Shown here: piece by piece, positions 1 to 8,150 of the stretch
Layout of the letters: each line of letters begins with the position of its first letter
Numbering within the stretch: position 1 is the first letter of the stretch
Source of the DNA: Enterococcus termitis
GTDB lineage: Bacteria > Bacillota > Bacilli > Lactobacillales > Enterococcaceae
DNA length: 64,000 nt
Assembly: GCF_001730305.1 (NCBI RefSeq)
Contig: NZ_MIJY01000001.1
Location: 248,001 to 312,000, forward strand
Reading direction: 5' to 3'
The notes under the pieces: model-generated
Databases searched by the model: none
Seen by the model: the letters and a program-made list of their open reading frames with translations, nothing else
What the model was told of the DNA's origin: nothing
Made by a program: the position numbers and the translations under genes

Positions 1-447
1 TTGATCGATCCGGTGGATGTCACAATAAGTGATTTGCCAATTGGTTTTTATCCAAATGATGAAAAAGCAGCAGGTTTTGATTCAGCTGCAGAAGATGGTC
101 ATAGCTACGCTCATCATTTGCTGATGGAACAAGCGATGAAATACGTTAAGCCAGACGGTTATGGTTTGTTTTTGATTCCTACAAATATTTTAGAAACAGA
201 GCAAAGTTCTTTCTTCAAGAATTGGTTGCAAAAAAATGTTTATTTACAAGGAATGATTCAACTGCCTGATGAACTATTCAAATCTGTTCAGTCAAGAAAA
301 AGTATTTTAATAGTTCAAAATAAAGGTGTGCAAAGTGAACAGGCCAAAGAGGTCTTAGTAGCAAAACTGGGCTCTTTGAAGGATCCAGCGAAAGTAACAC
401 AATTTTTTCAACAATTTGAGACTTGGAAGTCTTCAAATTTAAAATAA
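1..447 (+). CDS. SAM-dependent methyltransferase of competence locus (YtxK/ComYH-like), C-terminal part
   Basis: The gene runs in from the left edge, so only the last 148 residues are visible. They match the C-terminal half of class I N6-adenine-methylase-like proteins. The catalytic NPPY position appears as SDLP, a change known in this subfamily, and is followed by the [18 protein letters not shown] segment and a [10 protein letters not shown] strand. In lactobacilli, streptococci and enterococci this gene ends the comG/comY pilus operon and lies directly before ackA, as here (25 bp). Its target is not established. The true start lies outside the window; the TTG at base 1 should not be taken as one. 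Confidence 0.8.
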   Translation: MIDPVDVTISDLPIGFYPNDEKAAGFDSAAEDGHSYAHHLLMEQAMKYVKPDGYGLFLIPTNILETEQSSFFKNWLQKNVYLQGMIQLPDELFKSVQSRKSILIVQNKGVQSEQAKEVLVAKLGSLKDPAKVTQFFQQFETWKSSNLK

Positions 448-472
448 AACAACCAATAAAGAGGAGAGTATT

Positions 473-1660
473 ATGTCTAAAACAATTGCAATCAATGCAG
501 GAAGCTCAAGTTTAAAATGGCAATTATACCAAATGCCAACCGAAGAAGTAGTTGCAAAGGGAATCGTTGAACGAATTGGTTTAAATGATTCGATCTTTAC
601 AATCAAATATGGTAACGACGAAAAATATGAAGAAATCGTAGATATCAACGACCATGATGTTGCAGTAAAAATGCTGTTGGACAAATTGATCGAATTAAAG
701 ATTCTATCTTCTTACGATGAAATTACTGGTGTTGGTCACCGTGTTGTTGCTGGTGGGGAAGACTTCAAAGATTCAGTTGTTATTGATGCTGATGTTTTAG
801 CAAAAATTGAAAAATTAGCTGATCTTGCACCTTTACACAACCCAGCAAATGCAATGGGAATCAAAGCGTTCAAGAAAATTTTACCTGATATCATCAGTGT
901 GGCAGTTTTTGATACAGCTTTCCATACAACAATGCCAAAACATAATTTCTTATACAGTATTCCAACTGAATACTATGATAAATATGCAGCACGTAAATAC
1001 GGTGCACATGGTACAAGTCATAAATATGTTGCGCATCGTGCAGCTGAAATGCTTGATCGTCCGATCGAAGAACTAAAAATCATTACTTGTCATTTAGGAA
1101 ATGGTGCATCAATCACTGCGATCGATGGTGGTAAATCTGTAGATACATCAATGGGCTTCACACCACTTGCCGGAGTAACTATGGGCACTCGTTCTGGTGA
1201 TATCGATCCTTCATTGTTAGCTTATTTAATGGAAAAACTTGAACTAACTGATATCAAAGATATGATCAACATTTTAAATAAACAATCTGGTTTACTTGGT
1301 TTGACAGGCATTTCTAGTGACATGCGTGATTTAGAAGCAAACATGGACAAAGAAGCCGTTCAAGTAGCTTATGATATCTTTACTGACCGTATCCGTAAAT
1401 ACATCGGTAGTTATGTAACAGTATTAAATGGTGTTGATGCTATCGTCTTCACAGCTGGTATTGGCGAAAATGATTCACACGTTCGTAGCGAAGTAATCAA
1501 GGGCATGACTTGGTTCGGTTGTGAATTAGACGCTGCTAAAAACGATGTTCGTGGAAAAGAATCAGTTATCTCAACAGATGATTCTAAAGTGAAAGTATTA
1601 TTGATTCCGACAGACGAAGAATTAATGATTGCACGTGATGTTGAACGTTTAAGAAAATAA
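473..1660 (+). CDS. ackA: Acetate kinase
   Basis: AckA (395 residues, normal length) converts acetyl phosphate and ADP to acetate and ATP, the ATP-yielding step of mixed-acid fermentation; it is cytosolic. Family signatures seen are [12 protein letters not shown] at the N-terminus, [11 protein letters not shown], the HLGNGASI phosphate loop and FTAGIGEND near the C-terminus. AAAGAGGAG eight bases upstream fixes the ATG. Codon use is strongly biased, as expected for a highly expressed gene. It follows the methyltransferase gene by 25 bp and ends at a strong bidirectional hairpin. Confidence 0.97.
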   Translation: MSKTIAINAGSSSLKWQLYQMPTEEVVAKGIVERIGLNDSIFTIKYGNDEKYEEIVDINDHDVAVKMLLDKLIELKILSSYDEITGVGHRVVAGGEDFKDSVVIDADVLAKIEKLADLAPLHNPANAMGIKAFKKILPDIISVAVFDTAFHTTMPKHNFLYSIPTEYYDKYAARKYGAHGTSHKYVAHRAAEMLDRPIEELKIITCHLGNGASITAIDGGKSVDTSMGFTPLAGVTMGTRSGDIDPSLLAYLMEKLELTDIKDMINILNKQSGLLGLTGISSDMRDLEANMDKEAVQVAYDIFTDRIRKYIGSYVTVLNGVDAIVFTAGIGENDSHVRSEVIKGMTWFGCELDAAKNDVRGKESVISTDDSKVKVLLIPTDEELMIARDVERLRK

Positions 1661-1662
1661 TA

Positions 1663-1700
1663 AAAAATACCACTCGATTTGCTATCGAGTGGTATTTTTT
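1663..1700. terminator. Bidirectional terminator ackA / uspA
   Basis: Near-perfect stem AAATACCACTCGAT / ATCGAGTGGTATTT with a short loop, A-rich on the left and T-rich on the right. It can therefore stop ackA on the plus strand and the convergent stress-protein gene on the minus strand. Confidence 0.9.
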
Positions 1701-1710
1701 ATTCTGATAA

Positions 1711-2187
1711 TTATTTATCATCCTGATCTACAGGAACTTTATTTTCTAAATCTGTTCTTACTACTAACACATCACAAGCAGCATGACGGATAACATATTC
1801 AGAAACAGAACCTATAAATAATCGTTCCACAGCATTAAGACCCGTAGCTCCCAACATAATTAGGTCAACGTCTTGATCTTCAGGAATTTGCTTTGCAATC
1901 CAAGGTTTCGGTGAGCCGTATTCGATAATACTAGAAACCTTCTCACAGCCATGTTCCTTTGCTTGTTTTTTATAACCTTCGAGAGTTTGCTTCGCCATTT
2001 CGGTTGCTTGCTCAGCTAAGACACCATCAAAAGATGAAACAGATTGAAATGCACGAGTATCAATCACATGGGCAAGTAGTAACTCTGCATCATTTCTCAT
2101 TGCTACGTTCATTGCTTTTTGAAAAGCTAGTTCGGCTTCAGTTGATCCATCAACGGCAACCATGATCTTACGATAATTTTGTAACAT
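1711..2187 (-). CDS. Universal stress protein, UspA family
   Basis: A 158-residue single-domain Usp protein. It has the N-terminal strand KIMVAVDGSTEAELA and the C-terminal ATP-binding signature GATGLNAVERLFIGSVSEYVIRHA followed by DVLVVR, typical of ATP-binding cytosolic Usp proteins. The start at 2187 is chosen because GAAAGGAG lies eight bases upstream; the longer in-frame extension to 2241 has no ribosome binding site and no family similarity. The gene converges on ackA as in E. faecalis. Its precise stress role is unknown. Confidence 0.9.
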   Translation of the reverse strand: MLQNYRKIMVAVDGSTEAELAFQKAMNVAMRNDAELLLAHVIDTRAFQSVSSFDGVLAEQATEMAKQTLEGYKKQAKEHGCEKVSSIIEYGSPKPWIAKQIPEDQDVDLIMLGATGLNAVERLFIGSVSEYVIRHAACDVLVVRTDLENKVPVDQDDK

Positions 2188-2392
2188 TTTGACCACTCCT
2201 TTCGCTTCTGCCTTTATTCTTGCAGATAAGCGTTGCTGCAAAATACAGCGAATATTTTTATGAGCTGCAGATCATCCACAAAACACTCATAGTAGACAGT
2301 AGTAGTAAAAAATAATAATCGGGTTATCTTTCCTTATACTTTAATTGTAAAGCAAAATGCCTAAAAAGGAAAACAAAAAAAAGAAGAAACTT

Positions 2393-2671
2393 TTAAAGAA
2401 TCTTCCTAGCAAACATAACGCTAAACACTGCTGAAATTGCAAGCAGGCCAAATATATAAAAAAGAGAAAAGAATGTCCAATTGACAATACCGACTAAAAT
2501 ACCAATAGCAGCCAGTATCAAATAAAATACGCCAAACTGCTGCAAAAATTGTTTGTTTTCATCAAGGTCTTCATTATGCATCAATGGTAAAAAGACGGAT
2601 GATTTTTTTAATAAGAAAACACTAATAATGATTAGTAAGACAACTGAAGCAAAAATGAGCAAGCGTATCAT
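2393..2671 (-). CDS. Small membrane protein, three predicted TM segments
   Basis: A 92-residue hydrophobic protein of unrecognised family. There is an N-terminal membrane segment (residues 2-20), a charged stretch LMHNEDLDENKQF around residues 31-43, then two more membrane segments (about 46-63 and 66-86) ending in basic ARKIL. GGAGG ten bases upstream supports the start. It stands alone between the stress-protein gene and the 6S RNA terminator. No function can be assigned. Confidence 0.75.
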   Translation of the reverse strand: MIRLLIFASVVLLIIISVFLLKKSSVFLPLMHNEDLDENKQFLQQFGVFYLILAAIGILVGIVNWTFFSLFYIFGLLAISAVFSVMFARKIL

Positions 2672-2693
2672 TAGAAAAAAACCTCCATCAAAT

Positions 2694-2722
2694 AAAAAAC
2701 AATTTGCATTGTAGCAAATTGT
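2694..2722 (-). terminator. Terminator downstream of 6S RNA
   Basis: On the minus strand the stem CAATTTGC / GCAAATTG with a six-base loop is followed by TTTTTTATTT. It lies about 25 bases past the predicted 3' end of the 6S RNA. Confidence 0.75.
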
Positions 2723-2743
2723 TCAACTAGCGAATAAAAAAGG

Positions 2744-2937
2744 TAAAATCCGTTGATGCCGTTATTCGTCCTATAGTATTGAACCCGCAAATAAAGCAGG
2801 TGGGTTCCACGACTGACAGCTTCGAACTACCAAGTGATAAGGCATGTTACCAGCTTAGGTACCAGAAGGATCCCAAGATATCAATAAAATGTTCGGTCAA
2901 CACACAAAAAAGACAACGCGTACATCACAGATTTACC
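2744..2937 (-). ncRNA. ssrS: 6S RNA
   Basis: A roughly 194-nt untranslated transcript on the minus strand. Its ends close into a long stem: the 5' end GGTAAATCTGTGATG pairs with the 3' end CATCAACGGATTTTACC, with two single-base bulges. The interior contains large open regions, the 6S layout that mimics an open promoter and sequesters housekeeping RNA polymerase. Length fits (180-200 nt). Position fits too: in many Firmicutes 6S RNA is linked to the rarA (COG2256) gene, which ends just upstream here. No coding potential is credible on either strand. Confidence 0.85.
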
Positions 2938-2943
2938 ATCTTT

Positions 2944-2972
2944 ATAATAGCACAAGATCACACAAACAGCAA
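2944..2972 (-). promoter_or_regulatory. Promoter of 6S RNA
   Basis: Minus strand TTGCTG, 17-bp spacer, TATTAT, with an extended -10 (TGC before the hexamer). The predicted start falls at about 2937, exactly at the 5' base of the closing stem. Confidence 0.8.
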
Positions 2973-2997
2973 TGAGAGAGCTTGGCTCAAAAAAGTA

Positions 2998-4287
2998 TTA
3001 TTTTGATTTTTTGGGACTTTTTTTCCAGTCTTGTATTCGTTGATATTGCTGATGTAGCGCCTGCTCATACTTGCCGGTATCGATAGGTTCATAATAGTGA
3101 GCATTTTTTATTTTATCAGGTAAGTACTGTTGATCGACCCAAGCATTTTCGAAATTATGGGGATACTCGTAACCGATCCCGCGATTCAAATCTTTTGCTC
3201 CTGAATAATGACTATCGCGCAGATGATCGGGGACTTCCCCAGCTTTTCCTTCACGAATATCTGCTAATGCAGCATCGATGGCACTTAGTCCCGAATTTGA
3301 TTTGGGTGACAAGCATAAATCAATGACAACACTTGCTAGAGGAATACGTGCTTCGGGAAATCCAAGCTTTTCAGCAGCTTGAACAGCAGTGACTGCGCGT
3401 GCAGCTGCAGGTGGATTCCCTAAACCGATATCTTCATACGCAATAACCATCAAACGTCGGCAGATGATCGGTAGATCACCAGCCTCAACAAGTCGAGCTA
3501 GATAATGAAGGGCAGCATCAACATCACTGCCGCGGATTGATTTTTGAAAAGCAGAGATAACATCGTAATGAGCATCACCATTTTTATCATGAGTTAAGGC
3601 TTTGCGCTGTATGCATTCTTCAATAATTGAAAGAGTGATGTCGATTTTTTTATCCTTTGTTTCAGGTGTAGATTTAACGGCAAGTTCGAGTCCGTTCAAG
3701 GCACTGCGCAAGTCGCCATTCGTAGCACGAGATAAATGCAGCAAAGCTTTGTCTTCTAAAATAACATCATAGTCTCCTAAGCCACGTTCTTTATCAGCTA
3801 AAGCATCTTTGATTGCATGTTGGATATTTTCTTCTGTAAGTGGCTTGACCTCGAAAATTTGGGTTCGGCTTCTGATCGCTGGGTTGATCGTGATATACGG
3901 ATTTTCAGTCGTAGCACCGATCATGATGATTCTGCCGCTTTCTAAGTGAGGCAGTAAAAAGTCTTGTTTGGTTTTATCTAAGCGATGAACTTCATCTAAA
4001 AGTAATATGACGGTACCGCTCATTTTGGCTTCTTCTGCGACGATCTGTAAATCCTTTTTAGTATCAGTTGCGGCGTTCAGCATGCGAAATGCATAATTTG
4101 TAGAGCCGGCAATCGCACTGGCAATACTGGTTTTTCCAGTGCCGGGAGGACCATACAAAATCATCGATGACAGCATTCGTGCATCGACCATTCTGCGAAT
4201 GATTTTTCTAGTACCAACAAGATGTTCCTGCCCAACGACTTCATCTAAATTACGCGGGCGCATACTATAAGCTAAAGGTTGCTGCAT
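2998..4287 (-). CDS. rarA: Replication-associated recombination ATPase RarA (MgsA)
   Basis: A 429-residue AAA+ ATPase of the RarA/MgsA/WRNIP1 family, which acts at stalled replication forks and interacts with single-strand binding protein. Seen: N-terminal PLAYSMRPRNLDEVVGQEHL, Walker A GPPGTGKTS, Walker B LLLDEVHRL, sensor 1 GATTENP, arginine finger RSRTQIFEV, and the C-terminal tetramerisation region with the family motif RGIGYEYPH. AAAAGGAGG ten bases upstream sets the start. 6S RNA lies directly downstream on the same strand. Confidence 0.96.
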   Translation of the reverse strand: MQQPLAYSMRPRNLDEVVGQEHLVGTRKIIRRMVDARMLSSMILYGPPGTGKTSIASAIAGSTNYAFRMLNAATDTKKDLQIVAEEAKMSGTVILLLDEVHRLDKTKQDFLLPHLESGRIIMIGATTENPYITINPAIRSRTQIFEVKPLTEENIQHAIKDALADKERGLGDYDVILEDKALLHLSRATNGDLRSALNGLELAVKSTPETKDKKIDITLSIIEECIQRKALTHDKNGDAHYDVISAFQKSIRGSDVDAALHYLARLVEAGDLPIICRRLMVIAYEDIGLGNPPAAARAVTAVQAAEKLGFPEARIPLASVVIDLCLSPKSNSGLSAIDAALADIREGKAGEVPDHLRDSHYSGAKDLNRGIGYEYPHNFENAWVDQQYLPDKIKNAHYYEPIDTGKYEQALHQQYQRIQDWKKSPKKSK

Positions 4288-4465
4288 CGTTGAACCTCCT
4301 TTTTTCCTTTAATGATTCCTTATTATATCATAAAGAACGTACGTTTGTTATTCGTTAGATTTTGTTTATTTTAAAGAGAAAATTTCCTAATTTATCATAC
4401 GAAACGTTGGTTATTCAATGGATAATAGCTGTTGATTCGTGTATGATAGGAAGTGGTGAAAAATA

Positions 4466-5104
4466 ATGAATGAAACGATAAATTTTTTTAATACAAAGTC
4501 GACAGAGGAAATTGCTCAATTTTTATTGGGAATGTATTTAGAGCATAAAACAGATGCGGGTAGTCTTGGAGGCTATATTGTGGATACAGAAGCATACCTC
4601 GGACCTGATGATGAAGCAGCTCATAGTTTTGGTTTGCGGAAAACACCGAGGCTAAAGGCGATGTATGAAAAGCCGGGCACGATTTATTTATACACGATGC
4701 ATACGCATTTAATATTAAACATGGTGACACAAGACAAAGGTACTCCCCAAGGTGTAATGATTCGGGCAATCGAGCCTGTTGCTGGAATCAGCCAAATGGA
4801 AACCAACCGTAAAGGAAGAATCGGTGCGGACGTGTCAAATGGTCCTGGAAAACTCGTCAGTGCTCTTGGAATTTCGAAAGAATTATATGGGCAATCAATT
4901 TTTGATAGTACCCTTAGGATCATCCCAGAAAAAAGGAAAATACCAAAAAAAATCATTGCACTTCCGCGTATAGGTATTCCTAACAAAGGCATTTGGACAG
5001 ATTTACCGTTAAGATATGTCGTATCAGGAAATCCCTATATTTCTAAACAAAAGAGAAGTGATATCGATCAAACGAATTTTGGCTGGAAGGAAGAAATAAA
5101 ATGA
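4466..5104 (+). CDS. DNA-3-methyladenine glycosylase (AAG/MPG type)
   Basis: A 212-residue alkyladenine DNA glycosylase that removes alkylated purines and hypoxanthine in base-excision repair. Family features are the catalytic GGYIVDTEAYLGPDDEAAHSF block with the general-base Glu, the YLYTMHTHLILNMVT segment of the nucleotide-flipping face, GVMIRAIEP, and NGPGKLVSALGI. First gene of a five-gene plus-strand operon; its stop overlaps the next start (ATGA). AGGAAGTGG precedes the ATG. Confidence 0.93.
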   Translation: MNETINFFNTKSTEEIAQFLLGMYLEHKTDAGSLGGYIVDTEAYLGPDDEAAHSFGLRKTPRLKAMYEKPGTIYLYTMHTHLILNMVTQDKGTPQGVMIRAIEPVAGISQMETNRKGRIGADVSNGPGKLVSALGISKELYGQSIFDSTLRIIPEKRKIPKKIIALPRIGIPNKGIWTDLPLRYVVSGNPYISKQKRSDIDQTNFGWKEEIK

Positions 5105-5586
5105 AAAAATACACAATGTTAACGTATCTAGATCAACAGCTTACAAAAAATATTACAGAATACGATGTTGCCCTTGATTGGAATACAAAAAATCATTCTA
5201 TCGAGGTAGTTTTTCGCTTGTTTGCTGAAAACAGTGGACACGAACAAATTGATGATGTTGCTGGAACACTATCAGAAGAGGAAATCATTGAATTTGAAGA
5301 TGGAATTTTATTGTATAATCCCGAAAAAACCATCGTAGATGAGGAAGACTATTTGGCAGTGATTCCTTATGAAGGAAAAAAAGGCATCAAACAGTCGTTA
5401 TTAGATGGGTTGGTTGATTATTTGAATGACGTTTTGGTGGAAGGACAAAGTGATTTGCTGGATTTTCTATCAGATGAGGGACAGGAAGTATTTGAATTAA
5501 AATGGTCCGAAGAAGATTTCAGAAACGCAGTACAAAAATATCAAAAAGCGGATGGCGATGCGTATATCGCTTATCCTAGCTATTAA
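5101..5586 (+). CDS. DUF3013 family protein
   Basis: A 161-residue acidic cytosolic protein of the DUF3013 family, common between a DNA repair gene and prmA in Lactobacillales. No catalytic motif is evident. The start overlaps the glycosylase stop (ATGA), so translation is probably coupled. The C-terminus runs to 14 bp before prmA. Function unknown; its place suggests a role linked to repair or ribosome modification, but that is inference from context only. Confidence 0.85.
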   Translation: MKKYTMLTYLDQQLTKNITEYDVALDWNTKNHSIEVVFRLFAENSGHEQIDDVAGTLSEEEIIEFEDGILLYNPEKTIVDEEDYLAVIPYEGKKGIKQSLLDGLVDYLNDVLVEGQSDLLDFLSDEGQEVFELKWSEEDFRNAVQKYQKADGDAYIAYPSY

Positions 5587-5599
5587 AGAGGTGTCAAAT

Positions 5600-6547
5600 A
5601 TGAAATGGACAGAAGTAAAAGTTGAAACAGCGAGTGAAGCCGTTGAAGCGATTTCCAATATTATGATGGAAGCAGGTGCAAGCGGCGTAGCAATCGAGGA
5701 TGCCTTAGATGTCGAAAATTTTCAAAGTGATTTATACGGCGAACTACTGGATAAAGAACAATTTACTCATATCAAAGAAGGGGCTTTAGTGATGGCCTAT
5801 TTTCCAGAAACCACCTTCTTACCTGAAATTTTACCCTTCATCAAAGAAAGCATTGCACGTCTTCCTGAATTTGGATTGAGCATTGGTAAAAATGAAATGA
5901 TAATCAGTGAGGTTGCGGAAAGCGACTGGGCAACAGCATGGAAAAAATATTACCATCCAGTGCGTGTGACTCGCTTTTTAACGATAGTGCCAAGCTGGGA
6001 AAAATATGAGCCGAAAGACGAAACGGAAAAGATTATTACGTTAGATCCGGGAATGGCTTTTGGAACGGGAACCCATCCAACCACTCGTTTGACGCTGCAA
6101 GCATTGGAAACTGTTTTACGCGGCGGTGAAACATTATTGGATGTGGGGACAGGTTCTGGTGTATTAAGTATTGCCAGTAAATATCTCGGTGCTAAAGAGG
6201 TATACGCCTATGATTTAGATGATGTCGCAGTAACGGCTGCCAAAGAAAATATGGCATTAAATCCTGTTGCTGATGATGTCCACGTTTCAGCAAATGACTT
6301 GTTAAAAGAAGTGACGATCGAAGCGGATGTCATTGTTGCGAATATATTAGCAGATATTATTGTGTTGATGGTCGAAGATGCGTTTCGTCTACTAAAAAAT
6401 GATGGAACATTGATCATTTCTGGGATCATTCAAGAGAAAAAAGCAATGGTGATTGAGAAAATGACAGAAGTCGGTTTTCTTGTGGATCAGATTTTCCAAC
6501 AGGGAGACTGGTATGCGATAATTTTAAAGAAAACAGAGGAAGATTAA
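5600..6547 (+). CDS. prmA: Ribosomal protein L11 methyltransferase
   Basis: PrmA (315 residues) trimethylates ribosomal protein L11 using SAM. Seen: an N-terminal substrate-recognition domain (about 1-100), FGTGTHPTTRLTLQALE, the SAM-binding motif LLDVGTGSGVLSI and motif IV VIVANILADII. The start at 5600 (MKWTEVKVET) has AAAGAGGTG upstream. A longer in-frame reading from 5552 would overlap DUF3013 and has no Shine-Dalgarno sequence. rsmE follows after one base. Confidence 0.96.
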   Translation: MKWTEVKVETASEAVEAISNIMMEAGASGVAIEDALDVENFQSDLYGELLDKEQFTHIKEGALVMAYFPETTFLPEILPFIKESIARLPEFGLSIGKNEMIISEVAESDWATAWKKYYHPVRVTRFLTIVPSWEKYEPKDETEKIITLDPGMAFGTGTHPTTRLTLQALETVLRGGETLLDVGTGSGVLSIASKYLGAKEVYAYDLDDVAVTAAKENMALNPVADDVHVSANDLLKEVTIEADVIVANILADIIVLMVEDAFRLLKNDGTLIISGIIQEKKAMVIEKMTEVGFLVDQIFQQGDWYAIILKKTEED

Positions 6548-6548
6548 C

Positions 6549-7298
6549 ATGCAACGCTATTTTATGACAGAACCTTATGAGGCAAAAAAACAATACGACA
6601 TCACAGGTGAAAATTATCATCATATCGTTCGAGTGATGCGCATGGAACCAAAACAGCAAGTATATCTTGTTTTTAGTGATCGAATTGCAATTATTGCTGA
6701 AATTGTAGAAGTAAATGATGAGGCAGTTGTTTTGAAGGAAGTCGCTAAAGAACTTAGTGAGAAGGAATTGCCAGTGAATGTAACGATTGCCTGTGGTTTT
6801 CCTAAAGGAGATAAATTGGATTTGGTCGTTCAAAAAACGACAGAATTAGGCTGTCACAAGTTTATTGGTTATCCAGCAAAAACATCCGTCGTAAAATGGG
6901 ACCATAAAAAATTAGTCAAAAAAGCTGAACGGTTTAAAAAAATTGCCACAGAGGCTGCGGAGCAATCTCATCGCCAGTTTGCACCAGATATTGTATTATT
7001 AGAGAAGAAGCTTGAACTGGTAGAGTCTTTTTCTAACTATGATAAAGTCTTGATTGCTTACGAGGAATCGGCGAAAGAAGGAGAACAAAGTCGTTTTGCT
7101 CAAACTTTGGCTGAAACTAGTGTAGGAGAATCGATTCTGGTTGTGTTTGGACCCGAAGGTGGTTTTGCATCAGAAGAAATTGAAGAGTTTGAAAAGCATG
7201 GTGGAATTTTATGTGGTTTAGGTCCGCGGATTTTACGTGCGGAGACTGCGCCGTTATATGTATTGAGTGCCATCAGTTATCAGTTTGAACTAGTGTAG
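6549..7298 (+). CDS. rsmE: 16S rRNA (uracil-1498-N3) methyltransferase
   Basis: RsmE (249 residues), a SPOUT/trefoil-knot methyltransferase that modifies U1498 in 16S rRNA. It starts with a small PUA-like RNA-binding domain (MQRYFMTEP..., HHIVRVMRM). The C-terminal knot carries VVFGPEGGF, EIEEFEKHG and LGPRILRAETAPLYVLSAISYQ, the SAM-binding signature. It lies one base after prmA, the widespread prmA-rsmE pairing of two ribosome methylases. Confidence 0.96.
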   Translation: MQRYFMTEPYEAKKQYDITGENYHHIVRVMRMEPKQQVYLVFSDRIAIIAEIVEVNDEAVVLKEVAKELSEKELPVNVTIACGFPKGDKLDLVVQKTTELGCHKFIGYPAKTSVVKWDHKKLVKKAERFKKIATEAAEQSHRQFAPDIVLLEKKLELVESFSNYDKVLIAYEESAKEGEQSRFAQTLAETSVGESILVVFGPEGGFASEEIEEFEKHGGILCGLGPRILRAETAPLYVLSAISYQFELV

Positions 7299-7315
7299 AT
7301 TTTGAGGGGGTATTT

Positions 7316-7963
7316 ATGGAATTAGAGCTGCAAAAATTATCGATCATGCTGCTTGATCCGACCATTACGGATCAACAACTTACAGATGAGCTGCTTTTCC
7401 TAAAAGATTTTGCTGTACGTTCAGTGTTTGTTTTACCATATAATGTTGGACGTGCGAAACAATTGTTAGCGGGTACCAAGATTCAAATTGGAAGCTATGC
7501 TGATTTTCCTTTGGGTGGAGGAACGTTAGCTAAAAAAGCTTTTGAAACGGGAAAACTATATCGTGAAGGTGCTTCTGAGGTTTGTGTTGCAATGACACCG
7601 GATCAGTTGACGTATTGCGGACAACAAAGTTATCAAAATTTGGCGCCATTGTCATTTGGTCATAACAGGCTGGGCTTTTTTATCGATAGCAGCCAATTGA
7701 ATGAGCAGCAAAAACAACAGCTGACCATGGATCTTAGTGCAATGGATGTGAATCATGTTTCTTTGGGATTAGATCTGACAATGGAAGAAGCTATTTATGA
7801 CATGAGCATTTTTAGAATGGGACGTAAAAATCAGCGAACGTTTCAGGTGAATGTAAAGGCACCAACGTTATTAGAAATCGAATTGCTCTTTCAAGCAGGT
7901 GCGTCTCAGATCGGACTAAGTAATGGCCGAGAGATCTTGCCGCTGATTTCTAAGTGGGATTAG
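7316..7963 (+). CDS. Deoxyribose-phosphate aldolase-like (DeoC-like) protein, probably degenerate
   Basis: A 215-residue protein with patchy similarity to DeoC TIM-barrel aldolases: LLDPTITDQQL near the N-terminus, GSYADFPLGGGTLAKKAFE in place of the DeoC IGFPLG segment, and NVKAPTLLEIELLFQAGASQIGLSNG resembling the C-terminal VKASGG strand. The DeoC Schiff-base lysine region is not recognisable, so enzymatic activity is doubtful. Last gene of the operon, 17 bp after rsmE, with AGGGGG ahead of the ATG; a terminator follows. Confidence 0.6.
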   Translation: MELELQKLSIMLLDPTITDQQLTDELLFLKDFAVRSVFVLPYNVGRAKQLLAGTKIQIGSYADFPLGGGTLAKKAFETGKLYREGASEVCVAMTPDQLTYCGQQSYQNLAPLSFGHNRLGFFIDSSQLNEQQKQQLTMDLSAMDVNHVSLGLDLTMEEAIYDMSIFRMGRKNQRTFQVNVKAPTLLEIELLFQAGASQIGLSNGREILPLISKWD

Positions 7964-8014
7964 AACGTGAGGAATTGAAAATCTAGAGAATTTTAGTATA
8001 ATAATAAGTGTTGG

Positions 8015-8050
8015 AAGTGCTACTGTTTCAAGTGGTACTTTTCTTTTTTT
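8015..8050 (+). terminator. Terminator of the glycosylase-prmA-rsmE operon
   Basis: Ten-base-pair stem AAGTGCTACT / AGTGGTACTT (including G-T pairs) with loop GTTTCA and tail TTCTTTTTTT. It lies upstream of the relA promoter at 8062. Confidence 0.85.
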
Positions 8051-8061
8051 AAAAATAACTA

Positions 8062-8090
8062 TTTACATAGATAAAATGCAGCGATATAAC
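8062..8090 (+). promoter_or_regulatory. Promoter of relA-dtd
   Basis: TTTACA, 17-bp spacer, TATAAC, about 60 bp before the chosen relA start and just after the upstream terminator. Confidence 0.65.
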
Positions 8091-8150
8091 GTATTTTACA
8101 GTAGCGCTCCTTCGCAATAGATGATTGTAGGAGCTAAAGGAGTGATAATC

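Noticed and set aside
2779-3006. Open frame on the plus strand opposite the 6S RNA
   Set aside because: No ribosome binding site, no recognisable protein, and the minus strand shows a complete promoter, closing stem and terminator for 6S RNA.
7975-8002. TTGAAA-N16-TATAAT as the relA promoter
   Set aside because: A U-tailed terminator starts about 13 bp after it and would stop transcripts at once; the TTTACA-N17-TATAAC pair at 8062 is better placed. A short attenuated RNA cannot be excluded.
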